A stretch of DNA of 64,000 nt from Kineococcus rhizosphaerae. GTDB lineage: Bacteria; Actinomycetota; Actinomycetes; Actinomycetales; Kineococcaceae. The position numbers were made by a program, and so were the translations under genes. Shown here piece by piece: positions 8,578 to 16,837 of the stretch. Positions within the stretch are counted from its first letter, which is position 1. The number at the start of each line of letters is the position of its first letter. The notes below the pieces were generated by a model. It worked only from the letters and a program-made list of their open reading frames with translations, was not told where the DNA came from and did no database searches. The DNA is taken from NCBI RefSeq assembly GCF_003002055.1, contig NZ_PVZF01000001.1, positions 496,001-560,000 of the forward strand, given 5' to 3'.

Positions 8578-8988
8578 GTGACCCTCATGACCGACGCCCC
8601 CGTCGCCGCTCCCGTCGTCGAGTTCGTCTCCCCGATCATGGGGTTCGGCGATCAGAAGGCCTTCCACCTGGTCCCTCTGGACGAGGACGGCACCCTGTGG
8701 TCGCTGCGCGACGCGGCGGGGTCGGGGCTGCGTCTCGTCGTCGTCGCGCCGTCGAGGTTCTTCCCCGGGTACTCCCCGGAGATCGACGACGAGACGGTCT
8801 CGGCCCTGGACCTGCAGGACGCCACGGAGGCCGCGGTCCTCAACGTGGTGAACATCGGCGACGACCCGGCGACCGCGACGGTGAACCTGCTCGCACCCAT
8901 CGTGATCAACCACCGGACGATGCGAGCCGCTCAGACGGTGCTCGTCGGGACCGACCTGCCGCTGCGGGCGCCGCTCCTGGCCGCCTGA
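8578..8988 (+). CDS. fliW: Flagellar assembly factor FliW (copy 1)
   Basis: A 136-residue FliW-family protein: IEF-type start VVEFVSPIMGFGDQKAFHL, the central block LRLVVVAPSRFFPGYSPEID, and the C-terminal VNLLAPIVINHRTMRAAQTVL typical of the fold. FliW binds flagellin and, where present, the RNA-binding protein CsrA, thereby coupling flagellin level to translation. The start listed is GTG with GGAG about 9 nt upstream; ATG at 8587 is in frame and possible. It is followed by a strong terminator and then by a second fliW. The two copies share block order and length but differ at many positions. Confidence 0.92.
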   Translation: MTLMTDAPVAAPVVEFVSPIMGFGDQKAFHLVPLDEDGTLWSLRDAAGSGLRLVVVAPSRFFPGYSPEIDDETVSALDLQDATEAAVLNVVNIGDDPATATVNLLAPIVINHRTMRAAQTVLVGTDLPLRAPLLAA

Positions 8989-9001
8989 GCGGACCGTCCG
9001 T

Positions 9002-9035
9002 CGAACGCCCCACCGGTGTACCGGTGGGGCGTTCG
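9002..9035 (+). terminator. Intrinsic-type terminator after fliW copy 1
   Basis: A perfect 16-bp inverted repeat, arms 9002-9017 and 9020-9035 (CGAACGCCCCACCGGT in the left arm), with a 2-base tip. There is no U tract, as is usual in high-GC actinobacteria. Confidence 0.8.
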
Positions 9036-9195
9036 TGGTTCCTGAGGTTTGACACGATTGCCGCGACGGATTGCCACGTTTCGACTACTGTCTGTGGTGG
9101 TCAAGCAGTCGGTGAGCAGCGTCCCGAGGCCCACCGGCGACCAGGACACGCCCGGGAACCGACACCCGGGGCCTGTACACGAAGGGATCGACGAC

Positions 9196-9606
9196 GTGAG
9201 CATCGCTTCCGACACCACTCCCAAGATCGAGTTCGTGACTCCGCTGGCTGGACTGACGGAGCACAAGAGCTTCGAGCTGGACGCGCTGGACGAGGACGGC
9301 GTGTTCTACACGCTGAAGTCGACCTCCGACCCCGACCTGCGCCTCGTGCTGGCCGACCCGATGCCGTTCTACCCGGACTACACCCCGGTGATCGACGGCA
9401 GCACCGCAGAAGCCATCCAGCTCACCAACGAGGACGACGGTGCGGTCCTGGCCGTCGTGAACATGGCCCAGGGCGCCGAGAAGGCCACCATGAACCTCCT
9501 GGCCCCGATCGTGGTCAACCCCAAGGCCCACCGTGCCGCCCAGGCCGTCCTCTACGGCGAGGACCACCCCCTGGACGCACCCCTCAAGCCCGGCAACGGC
9601 GGCTGA
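9196..9606 (+). CDS. fliW: Flagellar assembly factor FliW (copy 2)
   Basis: A 136-residue FliW paralogue of the preceding gene: KIEFVTPLAGLTEHKSFEL, LRLVLADPMPFYPDY and MNLLAPIVVNPKAHRAAQAV. It is the same length as copy 1. The GTG start is chosen because it lines up with copy 1; the upstream open frame reads through the intergenic region. The copies are separated by 207 bases containing a terminator, so this one probably has its own promoter, which I could not identify with confidence. Neither copy has csrA beside it, although fliW and csrA are often adjacent. Divergence of the pair may separate flagellin-binding from CsrA-antagonist roles; that is inference. Confidence 0.9.
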   Translation: MSIASDTTPKIEFVTPLAGLTEHKSFELDALDEDGVFYTLKSTSDPDLRLVLADPMPFYPDYTPVIDGSTAEAIQLTNEDDGAVLAVVNMAQGAEKATMNLLAPIVVNPKAHRAAQAVLYGEDHPLDAPLKPGNGG

Positions 9607-9609
9607 GAC

Positions 9610-9644
9610 ACCGCAGGACCGGTCCGTCGGGCCGGTCCTGCGGT
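9610..9644 (+). terminator. Terminator after fliW copy 2
   Basis: Inverted repeat of 13 bp, ACCGCAGGACCGG at 9610-9622 pairing with 9632-9644, with a 9-base loop. It closes the flagellar block. Confidence 0.75.
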
Positions 9645-9663
9645 CGTTCGTTAGGTTCGCCCC

Positions 9664-10170
9664 ATGGACCTCGAACGCCCCATCGCCCCGGACCCCTACT
9701 CCCTGCTGCCCACGGTCCCCGCCTTCGCGCTGCACTCCACCGACGTGACCTCGGGTGAGCAGCTGGACGAGCGGCACGCGTCCGGGAACGTCTCGCCCCA
9801 GCTGAGCTGGGACGGTTTCCCCGACAGCACGAAGAGCTTCCTGGTCAACTGCTTCGACCCGGACGCCCCGACGCCGGCGGGCTTCTGGCACTGGACGGTC
9901 GTGGACGTCCCGGTCTCGGTGACGAGCCTGGAGCGGGGTGCGGCGGCGCCGCAGGGTGCCCGCACGCTGAACAACGACCTGGGCTCGCCCGACTTCACGG
10001 GGGCGGCCCCGCCGCCCGGTGACCGTGAGCACCGCTACGTCTTCGCCGTGCACGCCCTCGACGTGGAGTCCCTGGACCTGCCCGAGGGAGCGACCCCGAC
10101 GGTCGCGGCCTTCACGTCGCTGGGCCACGTCCTGGCCCGGGCGACGCTGAGCCCCGTCTACTCGCGGTGA
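9664..10170 (+). CDS. YbhB/YbcL-type phosphatidylethanolamine-binding protein
   Basis: A 168-residue PEBP-family protein. Conserved elements are [10 protein letters not shown] (residues 44-53), the anion-site block [21 protein letters not shown] (DPDAP plus a His near residue 79), and the [17 protein letters not shown] strand near 120-135. The family binds small anions or phosphorylated ligands; bacterial roles remain poorly defined. No signal peptide is seen, so it should be cytoplasmic. It overlaps the next gene by four bases (GTGA), so the two are translationally coupled. The gene starts 20 nt after the fliW terminator hairpin, so its promoter must overlap that region. Confidence 0.9.
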   Translation: MDLERPIAPDPYSLLPTVPAFALHSTDVTSGEQLDERHASGNVSPQLSWDGFPDSTKSFLVNCFDPDAPTPAGFWHWTVVDVPVSVTSLERGAAAPQGARTLNNDLGSPDFTGAAPPPGDREHRYVFAVHALDVESLDLPEGATPTVAAFTSLGHVLARATLSPVYSR

Positions 10171-10706
10171 GCGAGGCCCAGCACGCGGCGGGCACCCTCA
10201 CCCTCCTGCCCGCCGCCGAGCACCCCGAGCTGCTGCCCGAGACCGTCCGGTCGGCACTGCCCGAGGGAGCCTGGGTCACCGCCATCGACCCCGACCTCGC
10301 GGACACCGCCGCTCTCGTCGAAGCGGCCGGCGTCCCGCGGGAGGCGTCGGCGAACTGCGTCGTCGTCGCGGGCAGGCGGGACGGCCAGGAGCGGGTCGCG
10401 GCGTGCGTCGTGCTGGCCAGCACGCGCGCCGACGTCAACGGTGCCGTCAAGAGGACGCTCGAGGTCCGCAAGGCCTCGTTCCTGCCGATGGAGCGCGCGG
10501 TCGCCGAGTCCGGCATGGAGCACGGCGGCATCACCCCGCTCGGGCTGCCGGCGGACTGGCGGGTGCTGGTCGACCGGCGGGTCGTCGAGACCGACTGGCT
10601 GCTCATCGGCTCCGGTGTCCGCCGGTCCAAGCTCGTCGTGCGCGGCGCGGACCTGGCGGGGCTGCCGAACGCCGAGGTCGTCGACGTCTCGATGCCGGCG
10701 CAGTGA
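10167..10706 (+). CDS. YbaK/EbsC-type aminoacyl-tRNA deacylase domain protein
   Basis: A 179-residue protein with the YbaK/prolyl-tRNA synthetase-associated fold: [12 protein letters not shown] (about residues 62-73), the conserved Lys in [16 protein letters not shown] (about 91-106), [13 protein letters not shown], and [16 protein letters not shown] near the C-terminus. Relatives hydrolyse mischarged tRNAs (YbaK: Cys-tRNA-Pro; others Ala- or Ser-charged species) in trans. Specificity cannot be read here. Start and stop overlap both neighbours (4 bp upstream, GTG over TGA downstream), which puts it in one operon with the PEBP and SRPBCC genes. Confidence 0.85.
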   Translation: MSEAQHAAGTLTLLPAAEHPELLPETVRSALPEGAWVTAIDPDLADTAALVEAAGVPREASANCVVVAGRRDGQERVAACVVLASTRADVNGAVKRTLEVRKASFLPMERAVAESGMEHGGITPLGLPADWRVLVDRRVVETDWLLIGSGVRRSKLVVRGADLAGLPNAEVVDVSMPAQ

Positions 10707-11065
10707 TCAGCGCCCGGGGCACCAGGTCGGCGGTCGAGGTCTGGGAGGACTACGCCCGGATCGCGCGCTGGACGACCTGGTCCCCGCAGCTGCTGCGGGT
10801 CCGCGCCGGCACCGGGCGCATCGCCACCGGCACCCGCGGGACGGTCAACTTCGTCCCCTTCACGATCACCGCCGTCGACGAACCCGCGATGACGTGGACG
10901 TGGCGGGTGGCGGGGATCGAGCTGCACCACGCCGTCCGGGCCACCCCGTCGGGGTGCGTCACGACCTTCGACGGTCCGCTGCCCTACCTGCCGTTCGCCT
11001 GGATCGCGCTGCGGCGGCTGGTCTCAGGACGCCGACAGCAGCCGGGAGACCGCCTCCACGGGTGA
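10703..11065 (+). CDS. SRPBCC-fold (polyketide cyclase/START-like) protein
   Basis: A 120-residue SRPBCC domain: VWEDYARIARWTTWSPQL is the usual N-terminal helix, followed by GTVNFVPFTITAVDEPAMTW and a C-terminal helix FAWIALRRLV. Such proteins hold hydrophobic ligands in a deep pocket; the ligand is unknown. The GTG overlaps the TGA of the YbaK-like gene. The recognisable fold ends at about residue 107, and the last 14 codons run 42 bases into the convergent gpsA gene. The tail could be an extension created by loss of an earlier stop, or the true end of a compact gene pair. Confidence 0.75.
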   Translation: MISARGTRSAVEVWEDYARIARWTTWSPQLLRVRAGTGRIATGTRGTVNFVPFTITAVDEPAMTWTWRVAGIELHHAVRATPSGCVTTFDGPLPYLPFAWIALRRLVSGRRQQPGDRLHG

Positions 11066-11986
11066 GCGCACGCCCTCGAGCACGGCGACGACGTCGCGCA
11101 CGAACGGCAGGTCGGGGTCGCGACGCAGCAGGGCGGGCGCGGTCGCGACACCTTCGGCGGTGCCCCCGGCCCGGGCCACGGCCGCGCCCAGCGGCAACCC
11201 CTCCCCCAGCGCCAGCCCGACGCGGTGGTTGCGCGACAGCCTCGACGTGCTGGTCGCCACCAGGTCCCCCGCGCCGGCCAGCCCCAGGAAGGTCGACGTC
11301 GAGGCCCCCAGCCGGGCCCCCAGGGCGGCCATCTCGCTGAGCCCCAGCGTCAGGACCGCGGCCCGCGCGTTCGCGCCCAGCCCCGCGCCCTCGACCATCC
11401 CGACGGCCAGCGCGACGACGTTCTTGAACGCACCCGCGACATCGACGCCGAGGACGTCGGTCACGGCGTGCGCGTGGAACGCGGGGGTGCTGAAGGACCC
11501 GCACACCTCCTGCGCGACGGACAGGTTCGAGCCCGCGACGACGGTCGCGGCTGGTTGCCCGCGGGCGATCTCGGCGGCCAGGTTCGGACCCGACAGCGCC
11601 AGGACGTGCCGGACGTCGAGGACGTCGCGGACGATCTCCGTGCCGAACTCCCCCGTCGCCGCCTCGACGCCCTTGGCGAGGTTCACGACGGGGACGTCGG
11701 GGAACTCCGTGCGCCACCCGGAGACTCGTGACCGCAACTGCTGCAACGGGATCGCCAGGACGACGAGGGACGCTCCGTCGACCGCCCCGGAGAACTGCGC
11801 GGTCGCCGCGATCCGGGGGGACAACGGCACCCCGGGCAGGTACCCGGTGTTCTCCCCCGTCGCGGTGATCTCGGCGGCGAGTTCGGGCCGTCGGCACCAC
11901 AGCGCCACGCTCTCGGCGTTGCGCGCGAGGACCCCGGCCACGGCGGTTCCCCACGCTCCGGCTCCCAGGACGGCGACGTGCACCAC
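11024..11986 (-). CDS. gpsA: NAD(P)-dependent glycerol-3-phosphate dehydrogenase
   Basis: A 320-residue GpsA. The Rossmann motif GAGAWGTAVA is at residues 8-17, the catalytic Lys lies in AGAFKNVVALAVG (about 184-196), and the substrate-site GLAGAGDLVATSTS and RNHRVG blocks follow. It reduces dihydroxyacetone phosphate to sn-glycerol-3-phosphate in the cytoplasm, feeding phospholipid and polyol-phosphate synthesis. It is the last gene of a minus-strand run trmH-like/Uma2-like/gpsA with gaps of 4 and 6 bases. Its 3' end overlaps the convergent SRPBCC gene. Length is normal for the family. Confidence 0.95.
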   Translation of the reverse strand: MVHVAVLGAGAWGTAVAGVLARNAESVALWCRRPELAAEITATGENTGYLPGVPLSPRIAATAQFSGAVDGASLVVLAIPLQQLRSRVSGWRTEFPDVPVVNLAKGVEAATGEFGTEIVRDVLDVRHVLALSGPNLAAEIARGQPAATVVAGSNLSVAQEVCGSFSTPAFHAHAVTDVLGVDVAGAFKNVVALAVGMVEGAGLGANARAAVLTLGLSEMAALGARLGASTSTFLGLAGAGDLVATSTSRLSRNHRVGLALGEGLPLGAAVARAGGTAEGVATAPALLRRDPDLPFVRDVVAVLEGVRSPVEAVSRLLSAS

Positions 11987-11992
11987 GCCGGA

Positions 11993-12568
11993 TCAGCGCC
12001 GCAGGAGGGAGTTGGGCACGACGGAGAACGCCTCGTGGACACCCGGCCGAGCCGGTACGTCGAGCACCGTGTCACCCTCGCTCGTCGCGACGGTGGACCA
12101 GTGCCGACCCAGGTTCACCATCCAGTCCAGGTGGACGTCCCCCGAGTCGCTGAGGAACGCCTCCAGCAGGACCGGCAGGCCCGCGGCCCGGTACTCGCCG
12201 CGCTTCTCGTTCATCTCGCGCAGCGTGTTCCCCGGGGACCACACCTCGACGGCGGCCGCCGGCACTCCGACGTACACGTCCACGGTGCGCAGCTCGTCAC
12301 CGTCGACCAGCACGTCCGGAACCCGGCCGCGGACGACGCTCCCGTCCGGCGCCAGCTCGATCGCCCAGTTCCCGGGCGCGGTGGCCACGGCACCCCACTG
12401 GCGTTCGAACTCCAGCAGCAGACTGACGGCGAGGTAGTGGTGCGGGTTGCCGCCGATCCTCTTGGTCACGAACGCCCCGTCGACGACTTCCAGCACTTCA
12501 CCGGAGCCCGCGGGCGCGGTGAGCCACACGTCCACCGGGACGCCGAGCTGCGGGACGCCGAGACTCAC
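11993..12568 (-). CDS. Uma2-family (DUF820) putative restriction endonuclease-fold protein
   Basis: A 191-residue protein with the Uma2 PD-(D/E)XK-like core: VRGRVPDVLVDGDEL, then AAAVEVWSPGNTLREMNEKRGEYRAAGLP (residues about 100-130), giving the usual D...ExW/L...K pattern. Uma2 genes are numerous in actinobacteria and cyanobacteria, and no member has a well-established role. The GTG start is 4 nt after the trmH-like stop, and gpsA begins 6 nt after this gene. It is probably co-transcribed by chance of operon packing rather than function. Confidence 0.8.
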   Translation of the reverse strand: MSLGVPQLGVPVDVWLTAPAGSGEVLEVVDGAFVTKRIGGNPHHYLAVSLLLEFERQWGAVATAPGNWAIELAPDGSVVRGRVPDVLVDGDELRTVDVYVGVPAAAVEVWSPGNTLREMNEKRGEYRAAGLPVLLEAFLSDSGDVHLDWMVNLGRHWSTVATSEGDTVLDVPARPGVHEAFSVVPNSLLRR

Positions 12569-12572
12569 CCGG

Positions 12573-13394
12573 TCAGGATAGGACGCGCGTCTCCCACAGC
12601 GCGACGGCGCTGGCCGCGGCCACGTTGAGGCTGTCCACCCGCGGGTCCATCGGGATGCGCACCACGACGTCGGCGGCCGCGACGGCCCGCCGGGAGAGCC
12701 CGTCGCCCTCGGTGCCGAGCAGGAACGCCAGGCGGTCGGGGGCCGCGAACTCCCCCAGCGCCACCGCGTCGTCCGACAGGGCGAGCGCCGCCACCGTGAA
12801 CCCGGCCTCCCGCAGCAGGTCCAGGTCCTGCGGCCAGGAGGTCGCCCGGGCCCACGGCAGGTGCAGGACGGTGCCCATCGAGACGCGCACGCTGCGGCGG
12901 TAGAGGGGGTCGGCGCACCGCGGCGAGACGACCACGCCGTCCACGCCGAACGCCGCGACGGACCGGACGATCGCCCCGACGTTGGTCGCGTCGGCGATGT
13001 CCTCCAGGACGACCAGGCGCGCCGGGCCCGACGGCAGCTGCGCGAGCAGGTCGGCCACGGAGCGCGGGGCGGGCCGCACGAACGACCCCAGCGCCCCGCG
13101 GTGCAGGTCGACGCCGGTGAGTTCCTCCACGACGTGCGGCGGGGCGACGAAGGCCGGGACGTCGGCGGGCAGTTCGTCGGCGAGCTCGCCGTAGCGGGCT
13201 GCGGAGATCAGGAAGGAGCGCGGGACGTACCCGGACTCCAGGGCCCGGCGGATGACCTCGACGCTCTCGGCGAGGAACAGCCCCTCGGCGGGTTCGCGGC
13301 GGGTGCGCAGTTGGACGTCGCGCAGGGAGGTGTAGTCGCGCAGGAACCCCGAGTGCTCCGGATCGGTCAGGTCGTCGAGGTCGATCCGCGGCAC
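12573..13394 (-). CDS. TrmH/SpoU-family RNA 2'-O-methyltransferase
   Basis: A 273-residue SPOUT methyltransferase. An N-terminal substrate-binding domain (LFLAESVEVIRRALESG, residues about 39-55) is followed by the knotted catalytic domain with the three motifs LEDIADATNVGAIVRSVAAFG, FLLGTEGDGLSRR and VRIPMDPRVDSLNVAAASAVAL. The motif Asn and Arg (NVGAIVR) and the SLNVA block are intact. Family members methylate ribose 2'-OH in tRNA or 23S rRNA using S-adenosylmethionine; the target here is unknown. It is the first gene of its minus-strand operon. Confidence 0.9.
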   Translation of the reverse strand: MPRIDLDDLTDPEHSGFLRDYTSLRDVQLRTRREPAEGLFLAESVEVIRRALESGYVPRSFLISAARYGELADELPADVPAFVAPPHVVEELTGVDLHRGALGSFVRPAPRSVADLLAQLPSGPARLVVLEDIADATNVGAIVRSVAAFGVDGVVVSPRCADPLYRRSVRVSMGTVLHLPWARATSWPQDLDLLREAGFTVAALALSDDAVALGEFAAPDRLAFLLGTEGDGLSRRAVAAADVVVRIPMDPRVDSLNVAAASAVALWETRVLS

Positions 13395-13426
13395 GGTCGA
13401 ACGCTATCCCACGACCGACGCGGAAC

Positions 13427-13479
13427 CGGCACGTTGCCTCCCCGGGCCCGGTGAAGGGGACCGCGGAGGCAACGTGCCG
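13427..13479. terminator. Large hairpin terminator downstream of the chemoreceptor gene
   Basis: Perfect 15-bp arms (CGGCACGTTGCCTCC at 13427-13441 and its complement at 13465-13479) with a 23-base loop. It lies between the stop of the chemoreceptor gene and the start of the trmH-like gene on the same strand. Confidence 0.75.
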
Positions 13480-13492
13480 TTTCCCGGACCCG

Positions 13493-15052
13493 TCAGAGCC
13501 GGAAGCGCCCCACCAGCGTCCGCAACTGCTCGGACACGCCCGACACCTCGTCGGCGGCGGTGCGCGTCGCGACGACGGACCGGTCGGTCGCGTCGGTGGC
13601 GGCCGAGACGCCGTCGATGCCGGTGGTGATGCGGCCGGCGCCGTCGGCGGCGTCGGCGATGGAGCGGGAGATCTCCGAGGTGGTGGCGGTCTGCTCCTCC
13701 ACGGCCGAGGCGATGGTGGTCTGCAGGTCGTTGATGCGGGCGATGACCTCGGTGATGGACGAGATCGCGGTGACGGCCCCGGCGGTGTCGGACTGGATGG
13801 TGGTGACGCGCCGGGAGATGTCCTCGGTGGCCTGCGCGGTCTGCTGGGCGAGGTCCTTGACCTCCCCGGCGACCACGGCGAACCCCTTGCCGGCGTCCCC
13901 GGCGCGGGCGGCCTCGATGGTCGCGTTGAGGGCCAGCAGGTTCGTCTGCTCGGCGATCGCGGTGATGACCTTGATGACCGACCCGATCTCGGCCGAGCTC
14001 TCGCCCAGCCGCGCGACGGTGGCGGTGGTCCGCTCGGCGACCTGGACGGCCTGCGCGGCGACGCCGGTGGCCTCGGCGGCCGAGGAGGAGATCTCCCGGA
14101 TGGCGGCGCCCATCTGCTCGGACCCGGCCGAGACGGCCTGCAGGCTGGTGGAGACGGTGGAGATGTCGGACGAGACCGAGCGGACCTGGCTGCCGGCCCG
14201 GTCGGAGGCGGCGGCGGAGCCCGCGGACGCCTCGGCCAGCGCCTGCGAGGAGTGCCCGAGGGTGTCGGCGCCGGCGGCGACGGAGGCGAACTCGGTGCGC
14301 AACCGGGCGATGGAGCGGTCCAGGGCCGCGGCCATCCGCCCGAGCTCGTCGGTGCGCTCGATGCCGGAGGTGACGGTCAGGTCCCCGGCCTCGAGCGCCT
14401 CGGCGACGGTTGCGATGCGGTTGGCGTCACCGCGCACGCGGCGCACGACGAACGCCGAGACGACCGCGGAGAGCGCGAGGCCGACCAGGAGCAGCGCGAG
14501 GGTGAGGACGGTCGTGCGGTGCGCGGCCGCCTCCGAGGAGGCGACCAGGTCGGCGACGGCCCGGTCCGAGCTGGTCTTGAGGGCGGCGATGTCCCGGGTG
14601 TAGGCCTCGTTCGCCGCGTCGTACTTCTCGTTCGCGGCCTTGGTGGCAGCCGGGTCGTCGCTGGTCCCGGCGGCCAGCAGCGCGTTCATGGCGTCGAGCT
14701 GGGTCTGCATGTCGGCGACGAGCCGGGCCTGCTCGCCGGTGGTCTTCTCGCTCAGCGTCGCCATGCTGGTCTCGACGACGGCTGAGGCGGCGTCCTGCTG
14801 GGCCTTGTAGGCGTCCGCCAGGGTCGGCGCGATCATCGCCGACAGCGACTTCAGCGCCTCCGTCTCGTGCTTCTCGGCGACGTCCTGGACCGCGCCCTGC
14901 ACGACGAGCGCGTGGGTCTTCAGGGTGGACAGCTGGCTGGCCTGGGCGTGGGTTTGGGACAGCCCCACCGTCCCCAGCACGCAGGCGACGACCGCCGCCG
15001 ACCCGGCCGCGCCGACGATGCCCGTCGCCAGTGTGGTCCGCCGCTCGCCCAT
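13493..15052 (-). CDS. Methyl-accepting chemotaxis protein
   Basis: A 519-residue chemoreceptor: TM1 at about residues 10-32, an extracytoplasmic helical sensor (33-185, four-helix-bundle type with no recognisable PAS or Cache fold), TM2 at about 186-207, a HAMP domain, and a long signalling coiled coil whose hairpin tip is [18 protein letters not shown] (about 365-382). The ligand is unknown. A clear sigma-28-like promoter (P5) lies upstream, placing the receptor in the flagellar regulon. ATG start. No chemotaxis kinase or methylation genes are in the window, so its partners are elsewhere. Confidence 0.93.
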   Translation of the reverse strand: MGERRTTLATGIVGAAGSAAVVACVLGTVGLSQTHAQASQLSTLKTHALVVQGAVQDVAEKHETEALKSLSAMIAPTLADAYKAQQDAASAVVETSMATLSEKTTGEQARLVADMQTQLDAMNALLAAGTSDDPAATKAANEKYDAANEAYTRDIAALKTSSDRAVADLVASSEAAAHRTTVLTLALLLVGLALSAVVSAFVVRRVRGDANRIATVAEALEAGDLTVTSGIERTDELGRMAAALDRSIARLRTEFASVAAGADTLGHSSQALAEASAGSAAASDRAGSQVRSVSSDISTVSTSLQAVSAGSEQMGAAIREISSSAAEATGVAAQAVQVAERTTATVARLGESSAEIGSVIKVITAIAEQTNLLALNATIEAARAGDAGKGFAVVAGEVKDLAQQTAQATEDISRRVTTIQSDTAGAVTAISSITEVIARINDLQTTIASAVEEQTATTSEISRSIADAADGAGRITTGIDGVSAATDATDRSVVATRTAADEVSGVSEQLRTLVGRFRL

Positions 15053-15102
15053 GTTCCCGAACCCCCGTCCGCCGGCGCCTCCGTGACGCTCCGCTCACCT
15101 GC

Positions 15103-15129
15103 TCATCGGCAGGTGTCGATCAAGCCTGA
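15103..15129 (-). promoter_or_regulatory. Sigma-28-like promoter P5 for the chemoreceptor
   Basis: Minus strand: -35 TCAG at 15126-15129, exactly 15 nt spacer, -10 GCCGATGA at 15103-15110. The predicted leader is about 45 nt. Its -35, spacing and GCCGAT core equal those of P4, although it lies 9.5 kb from the flagellar block. Confidence 0.72.
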
Positions 15130-15131
15130 GG

Positions 15132-16730
15132 TCAGCGGACGACGACCGGGCGGGGCGTCCCGTCGCGCCCGGTCTCCAGGGCCGGCAGGTCGATGACGTC
15201 GCGGACGTCGGCGCTCGGACGGCCCAGCAGGAACCCCTGGGCGGAGTCGCAGCCGAGCCGGCGCAGCGCGTCGAGCTGGTCGTGGGACTCCACGCCCTCG
15301 GCGACGACGCCGACGCCCATGTTCTTGGCCATCCCGATGATCCCGGCGACGACGGCCTCGTCCTGGCGGTGCAGGCCGAGGCCGGCGATGAAGTGCCGGT
15401 CGACCTTGACGTGGTCGATGGGCATGGACTGCAGGTGCTTCAACGAGGACACCCCCGCGCCGAAGTCGTCGACGGCGACGCGCACCCCCATCATCCGCAG
15501 CGCGTGCAGGGTGGAGAACCCGGCGTTCGCGTCGGCGACGAGCAGTTCCTCGCTGACCTCCACGAGCAGCGCGTTCCCGGCGGGGCCGGTGGGCTGGTTG
15601 GTGGCGACGGCGTCGAGCAGTTCGGCGTTGGCGAGCTGGCGGCGCGAGACGTTGACCGCGATGGTCAGCCGGCAGTCCTCGATCGTCGCGTACCAGTTCT
15701 CCAGGGTCCGCCAGGCCTCGTCGATGACCCACTTGCCGATGTCGACGATGAGACCGCTGCGTTCGGCCAGCGGCACGAAGTCCGCGGGCTGCAGCAGACC
15801 GCGGCGCGGGTGCTGCCAGCGCAGCAGGGCCTCGACGCCCTGCACGTGGCCGTCGCGCAGGTCCACGATCGGCTGGTAGTGCAGCCGCAACTGGCCTTCG
15901 GCGAGCGCCAGGGACAGGTCGTCCTCGGTCTGCAGGGCGTCGACGGCCTGGGCCTGCATGCGTTCGTCGAACAGTTCCGAGCGGGCCTTGCCGCTCTCCT
16001 TGGCGCGGTAGAGGGCGGCGTCGGCGCGGCGCAGGAGCTTGGAGGCGTCGGCCTCGTCGTGGGCCAGGGCGATGCCGACGCTGGGGGTGATGTTCAGGCG
16101 GCGGTCGTCGCCGAACTCCACGGGCCGGTCGGAGATGGAGCTGACGACGCGTTCGGCGATGCGCGAGGCGTTCAGCTCGTCGGTCAGGTCCTCGCACAGG
16201 ACGGCGAACTCGTCGCCGCCGAAGCGGGCGACGGTGTCCTCGGGGCGGACGGCGGCGCGCAGGCGGTGCGCGACCTCGACGAGGACGATGTCGCCGACGG
16301 CGTGGCCGTGGGTGTCGTTGACCGTCTTGAACCCGTCGAGGTCGAGGTACAGGACGGCGCAGGCCTTCGACCCGCGGCGGGCCAGGGCGTGCTGGAGGCG
16401 GTCGGTGAACAGCTGCCGGTTGCCGAGGTCGGTCAGGGGGTCGTGCAGGGCCTGGCGCAGGGCGGCGTCGAGCTCGGTGCGGCGGTTGCGCCCGTCGGCG
16501 TCCAGGCGCACGGCGGACTGCAGGGCCAGGACGAGCAGCAGGCACGAGGAGACGACGCCGCCCATGAGCGCGGCGACGAGCTCGCCCAGCTCGGGGCCGC
16601 CGTCGTAGGCGACCCGCCACAGGGCGAAGACGCCGACCACGACGAGCGGGGAGAAGATCGCCCAGGGGACGACGCGGGTGCGCACGTCGTCGCCTGCCTG
16701 GTGCCGGGCCGTCCAGGGCCAGCGGCTCAT
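15132..16730 (-). CDS. Membrane GGDEF-EAL bifunctional cyclic-di-GMP protein
   Basis: A 532-residue protein: two membrane helices (about residues 20-40 and 50-72), a GGDEF domain with an intact catalytic ARFGGDEFAV and an upstream inhibitory RxxD site (RPED, five residues before GGDEF), and an EAL domain with GVEALLRW, the DDFGAGVSS loop, KVDRHFI and EGVES. All residues expected for both synthesis and hydrolysis of c-di-GMP are present, so it could do either, or one half may be regulatory. I chose ATG at 16730 with GGAGGAG just upstream; GTG at 16766 is an alternative. It lies directly upstream of the chemoreceptor on the same strand, but P5 gives that gene its own transcription. Confidence 0.92.
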   Translation of the reverse strand: MSRWPWTARHQAGDDVRTRVVPWAIFSPLVVVGVFALWRVAYDGGPELGELVAALMGGVVSSCLLLVLALQSAVRLDADGRNRRTELDAALRQALHDPLTDLGNRQLFTDRLQHALARRGSKACAVLYLDLDGFKTVNDTHGHAVGDIVLVEVAHRLRAAVRPEDTVARFGGDEFAVLCEDLTDELNASRIAERVVSSISDRPVEFGDDRRLNITPSVGIALAHDEADASKLLRRADAALYRAKESGKARSELFDERMQAQAVDALQTEDDLSLALAEGQLRLHYQPIVDLRDGHVQGVEALLRWQHPRRGLLQPADFVPLAERSGLIVDIGKWVIDEAWRTLENWYATIEDCRLTIAVNVSRRQLANAELLDAVATNQPTGPAGNALLVEVSEELLVADANAGFSTLHALRMMGVRVAVDDFGAGVSSLKHLQSMPIDHVKVDRHFIAGLGLHRQDEAVVAGIIGMAKNMGVGVVAEGVESHDQLDALRRLGCDSAQGFLLGRPSADVRDVIDLPALETGRDGTPRPVVVR

Positions 16731-16793
16731 CCTCGGCTCCTCCCCTAGATAACTGCTCATGGTCACCGTCCGACCACGATCTGTCTACTTCAC

Positions 16794-16829
16794 CCGTCCG
16801 GCCGCGTCAGCACGGGCCACCCCGGACGG
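16794..16829. terminator. Hairpin downstream of the response-regulator gene
   Basis: 8-bp perfect arms (CCGTCCGG at 16794-16801, complement at 16822-16829) with a 20-base loop. It lies just beyond the stop of the minus-strand response regulator and upstream of the GGDEF-EAL gene. Confidence 0.5.
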
Positions 16830-16837
16830 CCCCGAAG

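Noticed and set aside
9049-9054. TTGACA as the -35 of a fliW copy 2 promoter
   Set aside because: No acceptable -10 sequence 16-19 nt downstream.
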